Shown piece by piece: positions 1 to 9,414 of a stretch of DNA of 64,000 nucleotides. Source of the stretch: Prostheceraeus crozeri (lineage: Eukaryota; Platyhelminthes; Polycladida; Euryleptidae); NCBI GenBank assembly GCA_907163375.1, contig CAJQUW010011515.1:1-64000 (forward strand), written 5' to 3'. Both the position numbers and the translations under genes were made by a program. Each line of letters opens with the position of its first letter. Positions within the stretch are counted from its first letter, which is position 1. The notes beneath the pieces are model-generated. The model did no database searches. It was not told the origin of the DNA and saw only the letters and a program-made list of their open reading frames with translations.

Positions 1-484
1 TCTTTCAATGTCTCATTATTCAAAGCAAATTTTGGTACATTATGTTTTTTCAATAGTTTAAGAAAGTATGACCAACCAGGTGAACATAGCCCTGACGGCG
101 CTTTCTACGTGTCGCATACTGAATCAAGTCTTCATAACGTGAAGCATCAATCACTTTATTTTCATCTGTAATGATTTCTCCTCTATCATTTACATTGAGA
201 TGGGGTTCAATACTGTTGAAAAGAGATATGGCATGTGCGCGAGATGCTAAAGCTGTAGCAGTCGATACAGAGTCACGCATCTTATTCTTCAAGTTTTTCA
301 ATTGCTCAACAGTTTCCGATTGTAATAATACAGCACGATGTGGATCTTTGATGCGAACATTTTGCTGATAATCTATTTCTTTCCTATACATTTGATTTGC
401 AAGAGGTTGCTTTACTTGCTGCATGGCAGTCAATTGTACATATTCATCCTGAGGAATAACAATCATGCGAGAATAAGAACTCAT
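1..484 (-). CDS. Conserved Polinton protein downstream of ATPase (copy A, cut by window edge)
   Basis: This is the N-terminal part of the same protein that is complete at 47831-48523. It is a mostly helical, charged protein of unknown function found beside the packaging ATPase, and probably a virion-associated protein by position. A similarly placed helical protein exists in element C (23098-23934). The start ATG overlaps the stop codon of the ATPase gene as ATGA, so the two genes are tightly coupled. The C-terminal end lies outside the window. The protein family assignment rests on gene order, not on a recognised domain. Confidence 0.65.
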
Positions 485-1142
485 AGTTTGTAGATAATCA
501 TGGGAGTTTTCAAAATATCACTTCGAAATCTAAAATTCTTCCGGACACTCTTGCGTAAAGTCAATGAATAAGTAACCGTATGGTTTTTCAGTAGCTGCTT
601 GAAAAATTTCAATTAAGGCTTTTGATCCTCTGGGTGCAACTTGTCGCGCTAAAATTTCAAATTGACTTTTATCTCGCGGATTCTTGAAAATAATAGTGTG
701 TATTCAGGTTTCGTGTACGAGCTTCTTTTCCATCAGGAAACAAATTTTGTGTGATATAGATGATAAAGCACCTTTTATGATGTGCTGCGCGAGTGAACAT
801 ATCTGTAACATCTTTTGAATTCTTACTTTCTTTTAATAAATCATCCAATCCAACAACATCATTAGACTGAAGTTTATCCACTGGAATAATTCCTTCATGT
901 CGAATAAAGTTGCGACTTTGCAATTCCTGAAACAGCGACGGTTGATAAATACCATAACACCAAATCACTCGATTGATAGGTTCCTTAAACAGCTCCCTTC
1001 TTTTATCCAATAAATTCAGCGTGAAAACAGTTTTACCTGCATGAGATGGACCTGATACAGTCAGAACTTTATCACATTGAAGTCTGAAATCCATTTTATT
1101 ACTTTGAGACTCAACATTTGCATAATTAACGCTTAGAGCCAA
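481..1142 (-). CDS. Packaging ATPase of Polinton copy A (broken)
   Basis: This is the A copy of the FtsK/HerA-type (A32-like) genome-packaging ATPase. The P-loop GPSHAGKT is seen near residue 32, and the region continues to the ATGA overlap with the next gene. Proteins of this family drive DNA into the capsid of Polinton-like viruses. It matches the copy at 48520-49185 closely. The region is not fully open and is treated as a fossil. Its start overlaps the end of the basic protein gene upstream, giving a compact minus-strand cluster. Confidence 0.8.
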
Positions 1143-1476
1143 AGATATTACCCAATAGGTTGCCCACGGCAGGAGCCATCATTGGAAGTATTGCTGAAAG
1201 GAAACCGCCCTTTTGTGTTAGAGTTTTCCTCTTTCTTTGAAGGGTGACTTTAGGATTGGAGATGAAACGCAATTTTGTGGCATATCGCTTAAGTAACTTT
1301 CGTTGTTTTGGCGCTAATTTCTTCGTCCTCAACTTCCTCACATGAGAAATAATTTCACAAATGAATTTATCGTTAGCATGTCGTATAGCATTGTATCGCT
1401 GATTTGCTTTCATTCGTCGGAGAGCTTGAATGGCTGAAGAAAACTTTGAAGACTTTTGACTTTTACGTTTCGCCAT
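1126..1476 (-). CDS. Small basic Polinton protein with C-terminal QKGGF hydrophobic tail (copy A)
   Basis: The protein is 116 aa, strongly basic (Lys/Arg-rich) over residues 1-85, with a C-terminal QKGGFLSAILPM segment followed by a hydrophobic stretch and the ending GSKR. This arrangement, a basic helical body plus a QKGG motif and a hydrophobic end, is recurrent in animal Polintons and is probably a minor virion or core protein; that role is inferred. It overlaps the ATPase start by 17 bases. The B copy at 49169-49534 is nearly identical. Confidence 0.7.
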   Translation of the reverse strand: MAKRKSQKSSKFSSAIQALRRMKANQRYNAIRHANDKFICEIISHVRKLRTKKLAPKQRKLLKRYATKLRFISNPKVTLQRKRKTLTQKGGFLSAILPMMAPAVGNLLGNIFGSKR

Positions 1477-1527
1477 TTTCCGTGTTAGTCTTTGCTAAAA
1501 CCTATCTTTACCACATTTGCATAGGTA

Positions 1528-1851
1528 CTAACTATTGCGACATAAGTGACACTCGAAATGAGCAATATCACAGTGGTTACATTGGCAAAGTTGAATGCAA
1601 TTACGTATGAAACAGCGTTGACAAAAAGCATGCTTACATCTCTTGAAGATGCGCTTTTCATTTCCATCCTTTCGCTTACATACATCGCAACACATAGTTT
1701 CACCGTTACTGATGTCTATGGCAAGTCTTTTTGAAGATATGAATTTGCTAGCCTTTTCTAAATAATAGACGCATGTACAGAAGGAATATACTTCGAGAGT
1801 GAGCAGATATAGCTCGAAAACCAGTTGTGCTACAATCAAGTACCACTGCAT
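1528..1851 (-). CDS. Membrane-anchored RING-type zinc finger protein (copy A)
   Basis: The ATG at 1851 follows the upstream stop by two bases. Residues 1-35 are hydrophobic (signal or membrane anchor). The rest holds a RING-like pattern: CCDVC, then CKHAFCQRC, then a further Cys/His pair, ending in CHLC. RING proteins are usually E3 ubiquitin ligases, and viruses use them against host factors; that role is inferred here. The neighbours are the basic protein gene (downstream) and a 136-aa conserved gene (upstream). The B copy lies at 49586-49909. Confidence 0.65.
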   Translation of the reverse strand: MQWYLIVAQLVFELYLLTLEVYSFCTCVYYLEKASKFISSKRLAIDISNGETMCCDVCKRKDGNEKRIFKRCKHAFCQRCFIRNCIQLCQCNHCDIAHFECHLCRNS

Positions 1852-1853
1852 TT

Positions 1854-2264
1854 TCAATTTTTCTTTATGGAAATTTGAATGTGAATATCTGAAATCGCTT
1901 CAATCACTAGACTGCTACCATGATGGTTAAATGCGTTAAGACGTTCAGCAATTTTTATCATATGTCTTTTAAAAAATTCTTGGGGGTGAACTACCACTTC
2001 CATTGAATAAGAAGCAAAATGGAAAGAGCGACTTTCCACCTCTTCCTTTCCAAAATGACTAAACTTAATTTTCGCAACTAATCGCGCCATGATAATGCTA
2101 TCAGAGAATGTATTCATTAACTCTAGAAATAGAGTGCTAGCATCATCGACCACTGCTTCGATGTCGGTCTCATCTTTATGAAAATTTATCACATAATCTT
2201 GAACAGCTCCTTTTAAACTTTGCCTATGAAAATGTAATGTTCCGCAGTCGTTTGAGAAAGACAC
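1854..2264 (-). CDS. Conserved 136-aa Polinton protein (copy A)
   Basis: The protein has a mixed alpha/beta pattern with a conserved-looking middle (LVAKIKFSHFGKEEVES) and an ending SDIHIQISIKKN. It resembles a small protein or N-terminal region that accompanies the polymerase in other animal Polintons, but I cannot name a function. It sits between the putative exonuclease region and the RING gene in the minus-strand cluster. The B copy (49912-50322) has ATG at the same place, supporting the start. Confidence 0.6.
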   Translation of the reverse strand: MSFSNDCGTLHFHRQSLKGAVQDYVINFHKDETDIEAVVDDASTLFLELMNTFSDSIIMARLVAKIKFSHFGKEEVESRSFHFASYSMEVVVHPQEFFKRHMIKIAERLNAFNHHGSSLVIEAISDIHIQISIKKN

Positions 2265-2351
2265 GATCGCCCTTTATCTAATCCATCCATTGCATGAAAA
2301 CAACAACTCTTCTCATAGTAACATTTATTGAATAACGGTAACAAGCATGCA

Positions 2352-2882
2352 TTATAAATCAATGGTTTGAAAGAGATAAAATAGATACAGCTGGTAACTA
2401 TCATACAGCGAGCAATGATAACCATACAGGACTTTGGCAGTGTTGAGGTAAGGAGGAAAGAAGCATTGGTTATGAACGTAGCTACTACAACGAATAGACA
2501 AAATAGGAACACACAAATCCTTAAAACGTTTCGTGACTTCATGATAATGTTGATTCACTCTACTATCCCAAGGCGGGAGCAAAATATCATCAATGATTAG
2601 ATTGGGAAATACTTTCCTCTCCTTACCAGGATTATTACAAAAGATGCGTATAACATTGAAAGCAGCTAAACATCGTTTAAAGTCAATAAGAAGAGCACTC
2701 TCACAAGAAAAGCCATAGTCTTGCAAATATTTCAGATTAAGTCCATGAATGTGTTTTCTCGCCCATTGATCAACATTGGGATCGCAGTTGGCATGTTGAT
2801 GATAGACACTAACAATCTGATATGTCCAATTGTTCATAGCAATAGCACTGAGCTCCTGTACAGGTTCACCCTCACAATCCAT
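2352..2882 (-). CDS. Putative exonuclease-like protein (copy A)
   Basis: The 176-aa frame starts with MDCEGEPVQELSAIAM, which looks like the DxE motif and following strand of an RNase H-like (DEDD) exonuclease. It is followed by an HIHGLN segment and a hydrophobic strand with Asp (LLIDFKRCL). A match to the rest of the catalytic set is not clear, so the call is tentative. A possible splice acceptor just upstream suggests a 5' exon. Its neighbours are RING protein 2 (upstream) and the 136-aa gene (downstream). Confidence 0.35.
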   Translation of the reverse strand: MDCEGEPVQELSAIAMNNWTYQIVSVYHQHANCDPNVDQWARKHIHGLNLKYLQDYGFSCESALLIDFKRCLAAFNVIRIFCNNPGKERKVFPNLIIDDILLPPWDSRVNQHYHEVTKRFKDLCVPILSIRCSSYVHNQCFFPPYLNTAKVLYGYHCSLYDSYQLYLFYLFQTIDL

Positions 2883-2933
2883 AAAAATGATGATAGAAGC
2901 CTAAAACGGAAATTACACATCTAAGGAAACGTT

Positions 2934-3182
2934 CTATAACATATTACAAAATGAAGAATTACATCGATGCTTTTCACGACAAAATACACAAATGATATGA
3001 TGGCAACGAAGAAGTAAAATGTATCTAATAAGGCCACGTCTACGACACTCAAAGCACATAAGCGAATTGTCATAGGGTAGAGTTAGGAAAGGACTAGTAA
3101 TTCTCCTTCTTTGATTTGCGTTTTGATGCAGCATTCTTCTCTGACTTGCGCTTCGTACCACTGCTGTTAAGGATTTGATCAA
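2934..3182 (-). CDS. Second RING-like protein (copy A)
   Basis: The frame carries MCFECRRRG, then RCHHIICVFCREKH and a final C-x4-C, which is the C-x2-C ... C-x-H-x2-C-x2-C spacing of a RING finger. It overlaps in another frame the C-terminal end of the upstream gene (3094-3869), so its exact start is unsure; splicing could also provide it. The B copy at 50994-51242 keeps all the Cys and His residues, which supports it as real coding sequence. Confidence 0.5.
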   Translation of the reverse strand: MIKSLTAVVRSASQRRMLHQNANQRRRITSPFLTLPYDNSLMCFECRRRGLIRYILLLRCHHIICVFCREKHRCNSSFCNML

Positions 3183-3869
3183 TTATGTCGTCCACGTTGG
3201 GTGGTTTTGGAATATATAGGATGGATTCCATATGCATGGAGAGAGAGGCTATTTTATTATCCTTGTGCCGACCATAATATAGCCCATTCACTTTGAAAAG
3301 GATATCCCAAGTACCTTCTCCGAGCTCGTCGCATGTGATGGGTATTGATTGATCTCCATCCTTTTTATAATAACTACACCAATGTGATACCGGTAGGCAA
3401 ATGTGATTACCACCCCAAATCGTTCTATAGGGAGTATCCTTGTCATCTCTCGCCTTCCACTCTTGAGCAAGAGGAGTAGGAATGTCCATATTTAATGTGA
3501 CGTACTCCTCAATGATATCAAGTTGGCAGCGAATGTACGGACTCACGGGGATCAGTATGTAGTCCCCATACTGATTGTGCATTATCTTGACATCCGTGGA
3601 AGGAAGCATTCCCGTTTGGAGTACTACGCTATGATCGTCATAACGCAAGACTTGTTTAAATTTACGCTGTAGCGGTGTAGGATTATAAACCTTGGTTGTT
3701 TCTTCCACTGGCCTCAGTTGTAGATGATCTGACCGTAGCGAACCTTGTAACGTTTGACCGCCATTTTGTCCTACTAGTGCAGCAGATGGAGTAGATGCCT
3801 GAAAATGAAAAAAGATTGTATTAAGTTTACGTTCAAGGGAGGAGAGGGAGGGAAGTAGCGACTTACCAT
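3094..3869 (-). CDS. First gene of the right-end cluster, split by a 67-bp intron (copy A)
   Basis: I do not recognise the protein. The downstream exon encodes about 230 residues: a Pro/Gln-rich start, a mixed beta-rich middle (for example YGDYILIPVS and DILFKVNGLYYGRH) and a Lys/Arg-rich end that looks like a nuclear localisation signal. The ATG at 3867-3869 is directly followed by a GTAAGT donor; the acceptor (TTTTCAG type) ends at 3800, so exon 1 supplies only the start codon. A TATA box lies about 100 bases upstream. It is the promoter-proximal gene of the cluster, so it may be expressed early; that is inference. Confidence 0.6.
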
Positions 3870-3967
3870 TTTAGTTGGATAATAGAACAGGGAATTAGAG
3901 AGAGAAAATGTGCGTCCGTCACTCGTATGATTCAACGATGGAATGATTCTCACTGTGGAAGGCTCGC

Positions 3968-3977
3968 TATTTATAAA
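3968..3977 (-). promoter_or_regulatory. TATA box of the right-end cluster (copy A)
   Basis: TTTATAAATA on the minus strand, about 100 bases before the start codon at 3869. The same box, slightly varied, stands at the same distance in element B (51973-51982). Confidence 0.55.
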
Positions 3978-4020
3978 GAAATGCTTGATTCTCATTGGAT
4001 GATGATCCTCATTGGACAAT

Positions 4021-4900
4021 CACATCAAGCTGATTCCAAATCTGGTCTCCGTTTACCCATCCGAGCCTTCGTTTTGGCGCTACAGCCCAAAACGTCCCAA
4101 ATTCTAACTCTGTCGTTTTTCGCCAATGTCCCAAAATCTTAAATGGCGTCTCACATCTAAACGAAGACAGATAGGAACAAACCGTTTCTTTCACTGAATT
4201 TGTCTCACTCTTAGCTTTCAAACGAGCTATGGCACGACAAAATCCGTCCACTGGAAGCCAAGATTGAAGCTAGCTGTCCCGATGGGGGGGGACGTCAGCG
4301 AAAATTTTTCTCTCCGATGGCGTTCAAATTCACCATACCGATGCAGAATTTCACGCTGAATCCGAATCTGGCCTCCGTTTTCTCATCCGATGCTTCGTTT
4401 GGGCGCTACACACCAAAACGTCCCAAATTCTAACTCTGTCGTTTTTTCGAAAAATGTTGAAAATTTTTTCTCGCCGATTGCCTTGAAACTCACCATACAG
4501 ATAGAGAATTTGACGCTGATTCCAAATCTGAAATCCGTTTTCCAATCCGATGCTTCGTTTTGAAGCTACAGCCCAAAACGTCCCAAATTCTAACTCTGTC
4601 GTTTTTCGACAATCTCTCAAAATCTTAAATGGCGTCTCACATCTAAACGAAGACAGATAGGAACAAACCGATTATTTCACTGAATTTGTCTCACTCTTAG
4701 CTTTCAAACGAGCTATGGCACGACAAAATCCGTCCACTGGAAGCCAAGATTGAAGCTAGCTGTCCAGATGGGGGGGGGGACGTCAGCGAAAATTTTTCTC
4801 TCCGATGGCGTTCAAATTCACCATACCGATGCAGAATTTCACGCTGAATCCGAATCTGGCCTCCGTTTTCACATCCGAGCACTCCTTCCACTCGAAACAA
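4021..4900. repeat. Subterminal tandem repeats of Polinton A
   Basis: The motif 'aaatctg..ctccgttt' recurs near 4037, 4363, 4527 and 4853, spacings of about 326, 164 and 326 bases, so the array is built on a unit of about 163 bases. Units hold runs of seven or more G (near 4285 and 4771). The short open frames here are repeat sequence, not genes. Confidence 0.7.
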
Positions 4901-5112
4901 CCCATTTTACAACCCAACATTCAGCAGATTGCACGAAAAACATCACACACTATAGCCTCAAGACAAAACCTGGCGGTCGCCCAAGACCACCACGACACTC
5001 TGTCGTTCCAGAGGGGGGGGAGTCAGACCCGAAGCACCACGGCGGCCGACCACGACACTCTGCCGTTCCAGAGGGGGGGCGCCGGTCGAGTGTTTGCCGT
5101 TTTCTTACTACT
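4900..5112. repeat. Terminal inverted repeat end of Polinton A
   Basis: GC-rich end with two copies of a unit containing 'cacgacactctg.cgttccagaggggggg' ending in CTTACTACT. It is related to, but clearly diverged from, the terminus of element B. Confidence 0.65.
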
Positions 5113-5519
5113 TGCGATCATCGAAACATTGTGACTTGGAGTCCATGACACTCCATTTGAAAAGTTAGCGAATTTGACACCATCTATTCCAGGAAATTTG
5201 AATCTGCTGCTAGCACAGCGGATGCCCCGTAAAAAATTAGCAAATTTTCATTCCCTTCTCCCATAATCTAATTGATGCTCAAAATTTTCAAACATCTCAT
5301 TGATTTGACAGATCGAAAGATTTTCGATTAGTTATCAAAAAATAAAATATGAAAAATAGTAAAAAAATCGAAGAAGTTATCATTGTCCACTTTTATCTGT
5401 TCAATTCATCCAAAACAAACCACGTCTACTAAATTTGTTTGGGAAGTTTTGACTGACTGTATTTTGATTGGCCTATGAACTCTATTCAATAGCATTATCA
5501 ACTTTCATAACTTTCACTA
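5113..5519. other. Non-coding flank
   Basis: AT-rich sequence between Polinton A and the next inverted-repeat element. I see no gene, RNA or repeat in it. Confidence 0.5.
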
Positions 5520-5974
5520 GGTGACATGCCACGCGTAATTCACGCGTAATTGCGCAAATTGTAACACCCCAAACATCCGTGCTTAAGGACATTCTATTCT
5601 TCTACCCGCGTACATACGCGCTGCACTAAGAGTCAGAAATCACTTGATCTGATGCTGCTAAGACATGGGGAATGGTTATGAATACGCGCTGGCGAGCGTT
5701 TCTAGTTTGCGCATCGTCTACGGTTGTCTGCGCTGCCGCTTCAACCACGGATGAACCGCTAAGCATGTTCTGTCTTCCCTGAGTATGAAATTATGGTCCT
5801 ATCACATTCTTTAGCCTCTGATACATGCAGACACATGAGACGCAAAGTCTATATAACAGGACTGCCGAAAGATGTCGCAGCATAATGTCACGCATAGCCG
5901 CGGATGTTTAGGGTCATGTGTAATTACGTGTAGTTTACACGTGAATTACGCGTAAATGAGCGTGGCATGTCACC
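5520..5974. mobile_element. Inverted-repeat element (MITE-like), 455 bp
   Basis: The ends GGTGACATGCCACGC and its reverse complement are flanked by TA on each side, which fits a 2-bp TA target duplication; because the flank is palindromic (CACTAGG/CCTAGTG) the exact ends are ambiguous. Similarity between the arms continues about 70 bases inward, including the tandem words 'acgcgtaattcacg'. There is no coding capacity. It looks like a non-autonomous DNA transposon of unassigned superfamily. Confidence 0.65.
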
Positions 5975-6229
5975 TAGTGTTGTCTTATTATTTTCGCATG
6001 GTTCAGGTTCGAAGTCGGGATCTACATGTTTGATAAATGAAATCTTAATGATTTTCATGAAGTGTCTAAATGGCTGCACCTTACGCACTCGAATGTGTGA
6101 CGCATAAACTTTCCGATTAATTTGATTTATGAATAAACTAGAGGTTGAATGGAAATGCCTGGAAAATTCTGCCGTTTCTTAAAGCTTATTCAACAGATGC
6201 GCGCCTGATGCATGTACATACATGTACAT

Positions 6230-6968
6230 CAGCGATGCGGAGTCGGAGTCCCGGAGTCCTATCATTTTTGCTGGAGTCGGAGTCCTATCAAATGAAAGGA
6301 CTCCGGACTCCGGCCTAGAACTAGACCCGAAATATGATACAAACTAATGATTTATTCTAGTGCATAGCTGTCAGTGTCTTCTTGATGTCAACTTTCTCCA
6401 TCAATCAAAAGTAGAGACAGCAGTGTATGCAAAGCTTGTAATAGTTGAAGGAATGAACCGTGATAGTGAAAAAAGGATTGTCTTTTCACTCGGTGATTTA
6501 GTAGAGAAGACAAGCCTTCCTAGCCTCGATCACACCAACGCGCCAAAGGTCACATCAGAGACAAAAATGAAATGCTAGTTTGTTTGAGAACATTGCCTCT
6601 TACCCAAACACTAATCGTGTGTGATGGCTTCTCTATTAAAATCGAAGGTATGCTCATATTTTTTGGAGAAGAATGGGGATTTTCCTGCCTTGTAGAGACT
6701 GGAGAAAAGACATCAAGAAGATGAGAGGAGCCGAGTCGCATGCATCCAACTGAAAGCGACATTTGATCAACTTTCATCGAAAATGATTGATAATTGATGC
6801 AGCAAAGATCACTAAATATAGGTTCAGGTAAGCCTATAATGATCTATGATGTAGGTTACCAGTTAATTTTTCAAAAAAGGCTTTATGTACTTGACACCCG
6901 GAGTTGGAGTCGGAGTCCTATCAAAAGCCGGAGTCTTATCAACCCCCGGAGTCGGAGCCGCATCCCTG
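6230..6968. mobile_element. hAT-type non-autonomous element, copy 1
   Basis: Ends CAGCGATGCGGAGTC and GAGCCGCATCCCTG, with subterminal runs of 'ggagtcggagtcc'. The 8-bp flanks ATGTACAT and ATGCACTT match at six of eight positions. The interior is homologous to the copies at 25787, 28560 and 60210. There is no intact gene; the short frames inside are not conserved between copies. The terminal CAGGG and the 8-bp duplication are hallmarks of the hAT superfamily. Confidence 0.8.
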
Positions 6969-6976
6969 ATGCACTT

Positions 6977-7525
6977 TTATTTACGCACACCTAAATTTTA
7001 TTTTCTATGTCAGAAGCATTTTAATGTATTCCATAGTTATACTATGGTTGAAAAACGAAGGCATGAAAGTGCCCTTCTGATTTGGTGCCCTTGCCTCTTT
7101 CATCCTCCTCCATCGTCCCTGATCTGCAGAATTTCATTATTGAAGATTTCTAAATAATTAGAGTACAAGAGAAAATGCATTTACAATAAAATCCAAAGAC
7201 TAAATGAAAAATAGAGCTCAAACGCAATGCAAAGTACAAAAAGCGGTACCGTGGAACGTTGGAGATAAAGTAATGACAAGATGCTTTCCAAAATCTAATG
7301 TTGGAGTTTCAGCTCCTCACGAATATCGGGAAAAAATCAAAATGGTAGATGAAAAATCACATCTTGTTCAGATTGAAGGACGGGTACTCAAGACGTGATG
7401 AGGACAGTTTGAAAATGGAAAAAGCAAATCGCGAAGATGTGAAGCACAAGCAGATTGAGATTACCAAACAGACTTCGAGACTATCGAAACGGTAGAAATT
7501 GTCTATTCTTCGATGTTCGAAAGAT
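6977..7525. other. Non-coding flank left of Polinton C
   Basis: No confident gene. A 64-codon frame at 7204-7398 holds VGDKVMTRCFPKSN and a later IEGRVLKT, faintly like the C-terminal SH3-type domain of retroelement integrases. It could be a small relic, but this is too short to assign. Confidence 0.3.
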
Positions 7526-7531
7526 GTCGGA
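7526..7531. repeat. Target site duplication of Polinton C (left)
   Basis: GTCGGA, repeated at 25144-25149. Six-base duplications are the Polinton norm. Confidence 0.9.
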
Positions 7532-8140
7532 AGTAGTTTATAGTGTGACATCCGGCGCGACGCTTCGCTTCGCTTTGCTTCGCTTCGCTTGCGCCGGATG
7601 TCACACTTTTGCGGGGGTTTTTCAAAATTTTCAAAAAAATCAAAATTTCAAAAATTTAGGTAGATTTCAAATTTCACGTGGCCGAAGGGCGAAAATTTAA
7701 GTTGTCTCAAAATATCACGTGGTCTAAGAATTTTGAAAATTTAGGCAGACGAAAATTTAAGTTGTCTCAAAATATCACGTAGTCTCAATATACCAGAAGA
7801 TTGTATTCAAAATATTTATTCAAAATATTTATTCAAAATATTCATTTAAAAATGGAAGAAACAAAAGTGGATGAAACAAAAGTGGAAGGAACCTCAAGAA
7901 TATATCCTTCGTTATCATATGAACGTAGTTCTACTTTAATGGACATTGAAAAGATTAACATTGAAAAAATGAATAAAGAAAAACACAAAGATAGAGTTAG
8001 GTATATGAAAGATAAGGAATCTCAATTATTATTAAGATTAGTGCATTATAAAAAATTAAGAAAGAGATGGTCTAATGCTTTAACAATTGTCATTTCATCT
8101 GGCGTTCTTACAATTCCAGTAGTTGCTACTGCTTTAACTC
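7532..8140. repeat. Left terminal inverted repeat of Polinton C
   Basis: Near-perfect reverse complement of 24510-25143 for the first 540 bases or so, then fading similarity. It includes the 5' part of a gene, so the gene start is present at both ends of the element. Confidence 0.9.
7542..7607. repeat. Hairpin inside the left terminus
   Basis: A 17-bp perfect stem (7542-7558 with 7591-7607) encloses a 32-base loop made of CGCTT words. The mirror copy lies at 25068-25133. It starts ten bases from the element end. Confidence 0.85.
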
Positions 8141-8172
8141 GATACAAAATGAAAACACATTTCCATCTTTGA
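7853..8172 (+). CDS. Terminal-repeat copy of a membrane protein gene (short version)
   Basis: The start and first 70 or so codons equal those of the gene at 24101-24822 because they lie within the terminal repeat. A hydrophobic segment (TIVISSGVLTIPVVATAL) follows, then the frame ends early compared with the right-hand copy. It may be only a by-product of the repeat, or a shorter variant protein. Function unknown. Confidence 0.45.
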
Positions 8173-8206
8173 AATATTTTATTCACATCACAGACAAGTA
8201 CTATGT

Positions 8207-8765
8207 ACAAGTAGCATGGTTTACAACGAATAAAATATGTTGACTAGAAAATGTGTTATGACATGATACAATTGTTTCTGTATGAGTAAAATAAAGTAAG
8301 GCTCATAGAACTATAAAACCAATGAGGACAAGTAGCATGGTTTACAACGAATAAAATATGTTGACTAGAAAATGTGTTATGACATGATACAATTGTTTCT
8401 GTATGAGTAAAATAAAGTAAGGCTCATAGAACTATAAAACCAATGAGGACAAGTAGCATCGTTTACAACGAATAAAATATGTTGACTAGAAAATGTGTTA
8501 TGACATGATACAATTGTTTCTGTATGAGTAAAATAAAGTAAGGCTCATAGAACTATAAAACCAATGAGGACAAGTAGCATCGTTTACAACGAATAAAATA
8601 TGTTGACTAGAAAATGTGTTATGACATGATACAATTGTTTCTGTATGAGTAAAATAAGGTAAGGCTCATAGAACTATAAAACCAATGAGGACAAGTAGCA
8701 TCGTTTACAACGAATAAAATATGTTGACTAGAAAATGTGTTATGACATGATACAATTGTTTCTCG
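8207..8765. repeat. 121-bp tandem repeat array
   Basis: About four and a half copies of a 121-bp unit; the word GTAGCAT recurs at 8211, 8332, 8453, 8574 and 8695, exactly 121 apart. Units are almost identical. The array lies just inside the left terminal repeat and holds no gene. Confidence 0.95.
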
Positions 8766-8823
8766 TAAATTGAAATAAGGGAAGGGTCATAGTACTATTA
8801 TCTATTGGGAGTAGCTTACCGTT

Positions 8824-9414
8824 TCAATTGATTGAGTTTAAAATTTGATCAAGGGTTGGGCGGTGTCTCCCATGGCGAAGATACGAGTCAATAATAGCGA
8901 AGTTCCTTTTGAAAAATGATATAGATTCCGTCGAGTTCTTAATAAACGGAAATCGTAAATATAGTTTATAAAATTTTCTTAAAAAGATGTTATAGCCTCT
9001 GGAATAACCTAATTGTTTACAAACATGGCCACTTCCCCGGATTACAGTCAAAGCTCTTCCTTTTAACAACGATAACTTCACAGTATTGTTCACCGAAATG
9101 TCTTCTTCTCTTCTTAAATGTGCTAAATAATTAGTTAGCTCTGATGCCAAGATGTCTCTTTGAATTTCTTCTTCAAAATTATAGTTTGAACTGATATTGA
9201 TGGCGTTATCTTGCAATGTGTCTTCAAATCGATTTATCACTAAAAATTCTCTGAATGTTTTTGATGCGTGGATGTCTTCTTCCTCCCTTGGTTTAAGATA
9301 TTTCTCCTGAAATTCTGTTAGCATCTCAATACACTTCTTCCGTTGATCTTCGTTCACAATAGTGTCTGAAATTTTTCTTTTCAAATCGGCAAAGGCGATG
9401 CTTGAACGTGCCAT
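8824..9414 (-). CDS. Hypothetical helical protein of Polinton C
   Basis: This 196-aa frame has a clean ATG and is predominantly charged and helical in composition, with a basic aromatic C-terminal half (for example RGYNIFLRKFYKLYLRFPF). I do not recognise the family. It is the outermost minus-strand gene at the left end, separated from the protease gene by a non-coding stretch with a minisatellite. Its position just inside the terminal repeat is where Polintons often keep lineage-specific accessory genes. Confidence 0.6.
   Translation of the reverse strand: MARSSIAFADLKRKISDTIVNEDQRKKCIEMLTEFQEKYLKPREEEDIHASKTFREFLVINRFEDTLQDNAINISSNYNFEEEIQRDILASELTNYLAHLRREEDISVNNTVKLSLLKGRALTVIRGSGHVCKQLGYSRGYNIFLRKFYKLYLRFPFIKNSTESISFFKRNFAIIDSYLRHGRHRPTLDQILNSIN

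Larger units (their letters stand above)
1..5112. mobile_element. Polinton copy A (right part only; left part outside window)
   Basis: This is the right arm of a Polinton (Maverick) of the same family as element B. From position 1 to about 4260 it matches 48040-52270 with only scattered differences, carrying the same genes in the same order, all on the minus strand. It ends in the Polinton-style terminus CTTACTACT at 5104-5112. The six bases after it, TGCGAT (5113-5118), should be its target duplication, but the other copy lies off the window. The high match to B suggests recent spread. It is broken at a few points. Its terminal repeat region differs from that of B much more than its genes do. 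Confidence 0.9.

Noticed and set aside
4750-5148. Open frames in the terminal repeats of A
   Set aside because: They follow the G-rich tandem units and run past the element end; not genes.
6005-6025. tRNA B-box-like word GGTTCGAAGTC
   Set aside because: No cloverleaf or A box at the right distance.
6360-6777. Short open frames in the hAT-type element
   Set aside because: The frames are not kept among the four copies and have no domain; they are chance frames.
7204-7398. Integrase C-terminal-like frame
   Set aside because: Only a faint VGDKV resemblance over 64 codons; not enough to call a retroelement.
8207-8765. CRISPR-like array
   Set aside because: The whole 121-bp unit repeats without unique spacers; this is a plain tandem repeat in a eukaryotic element.
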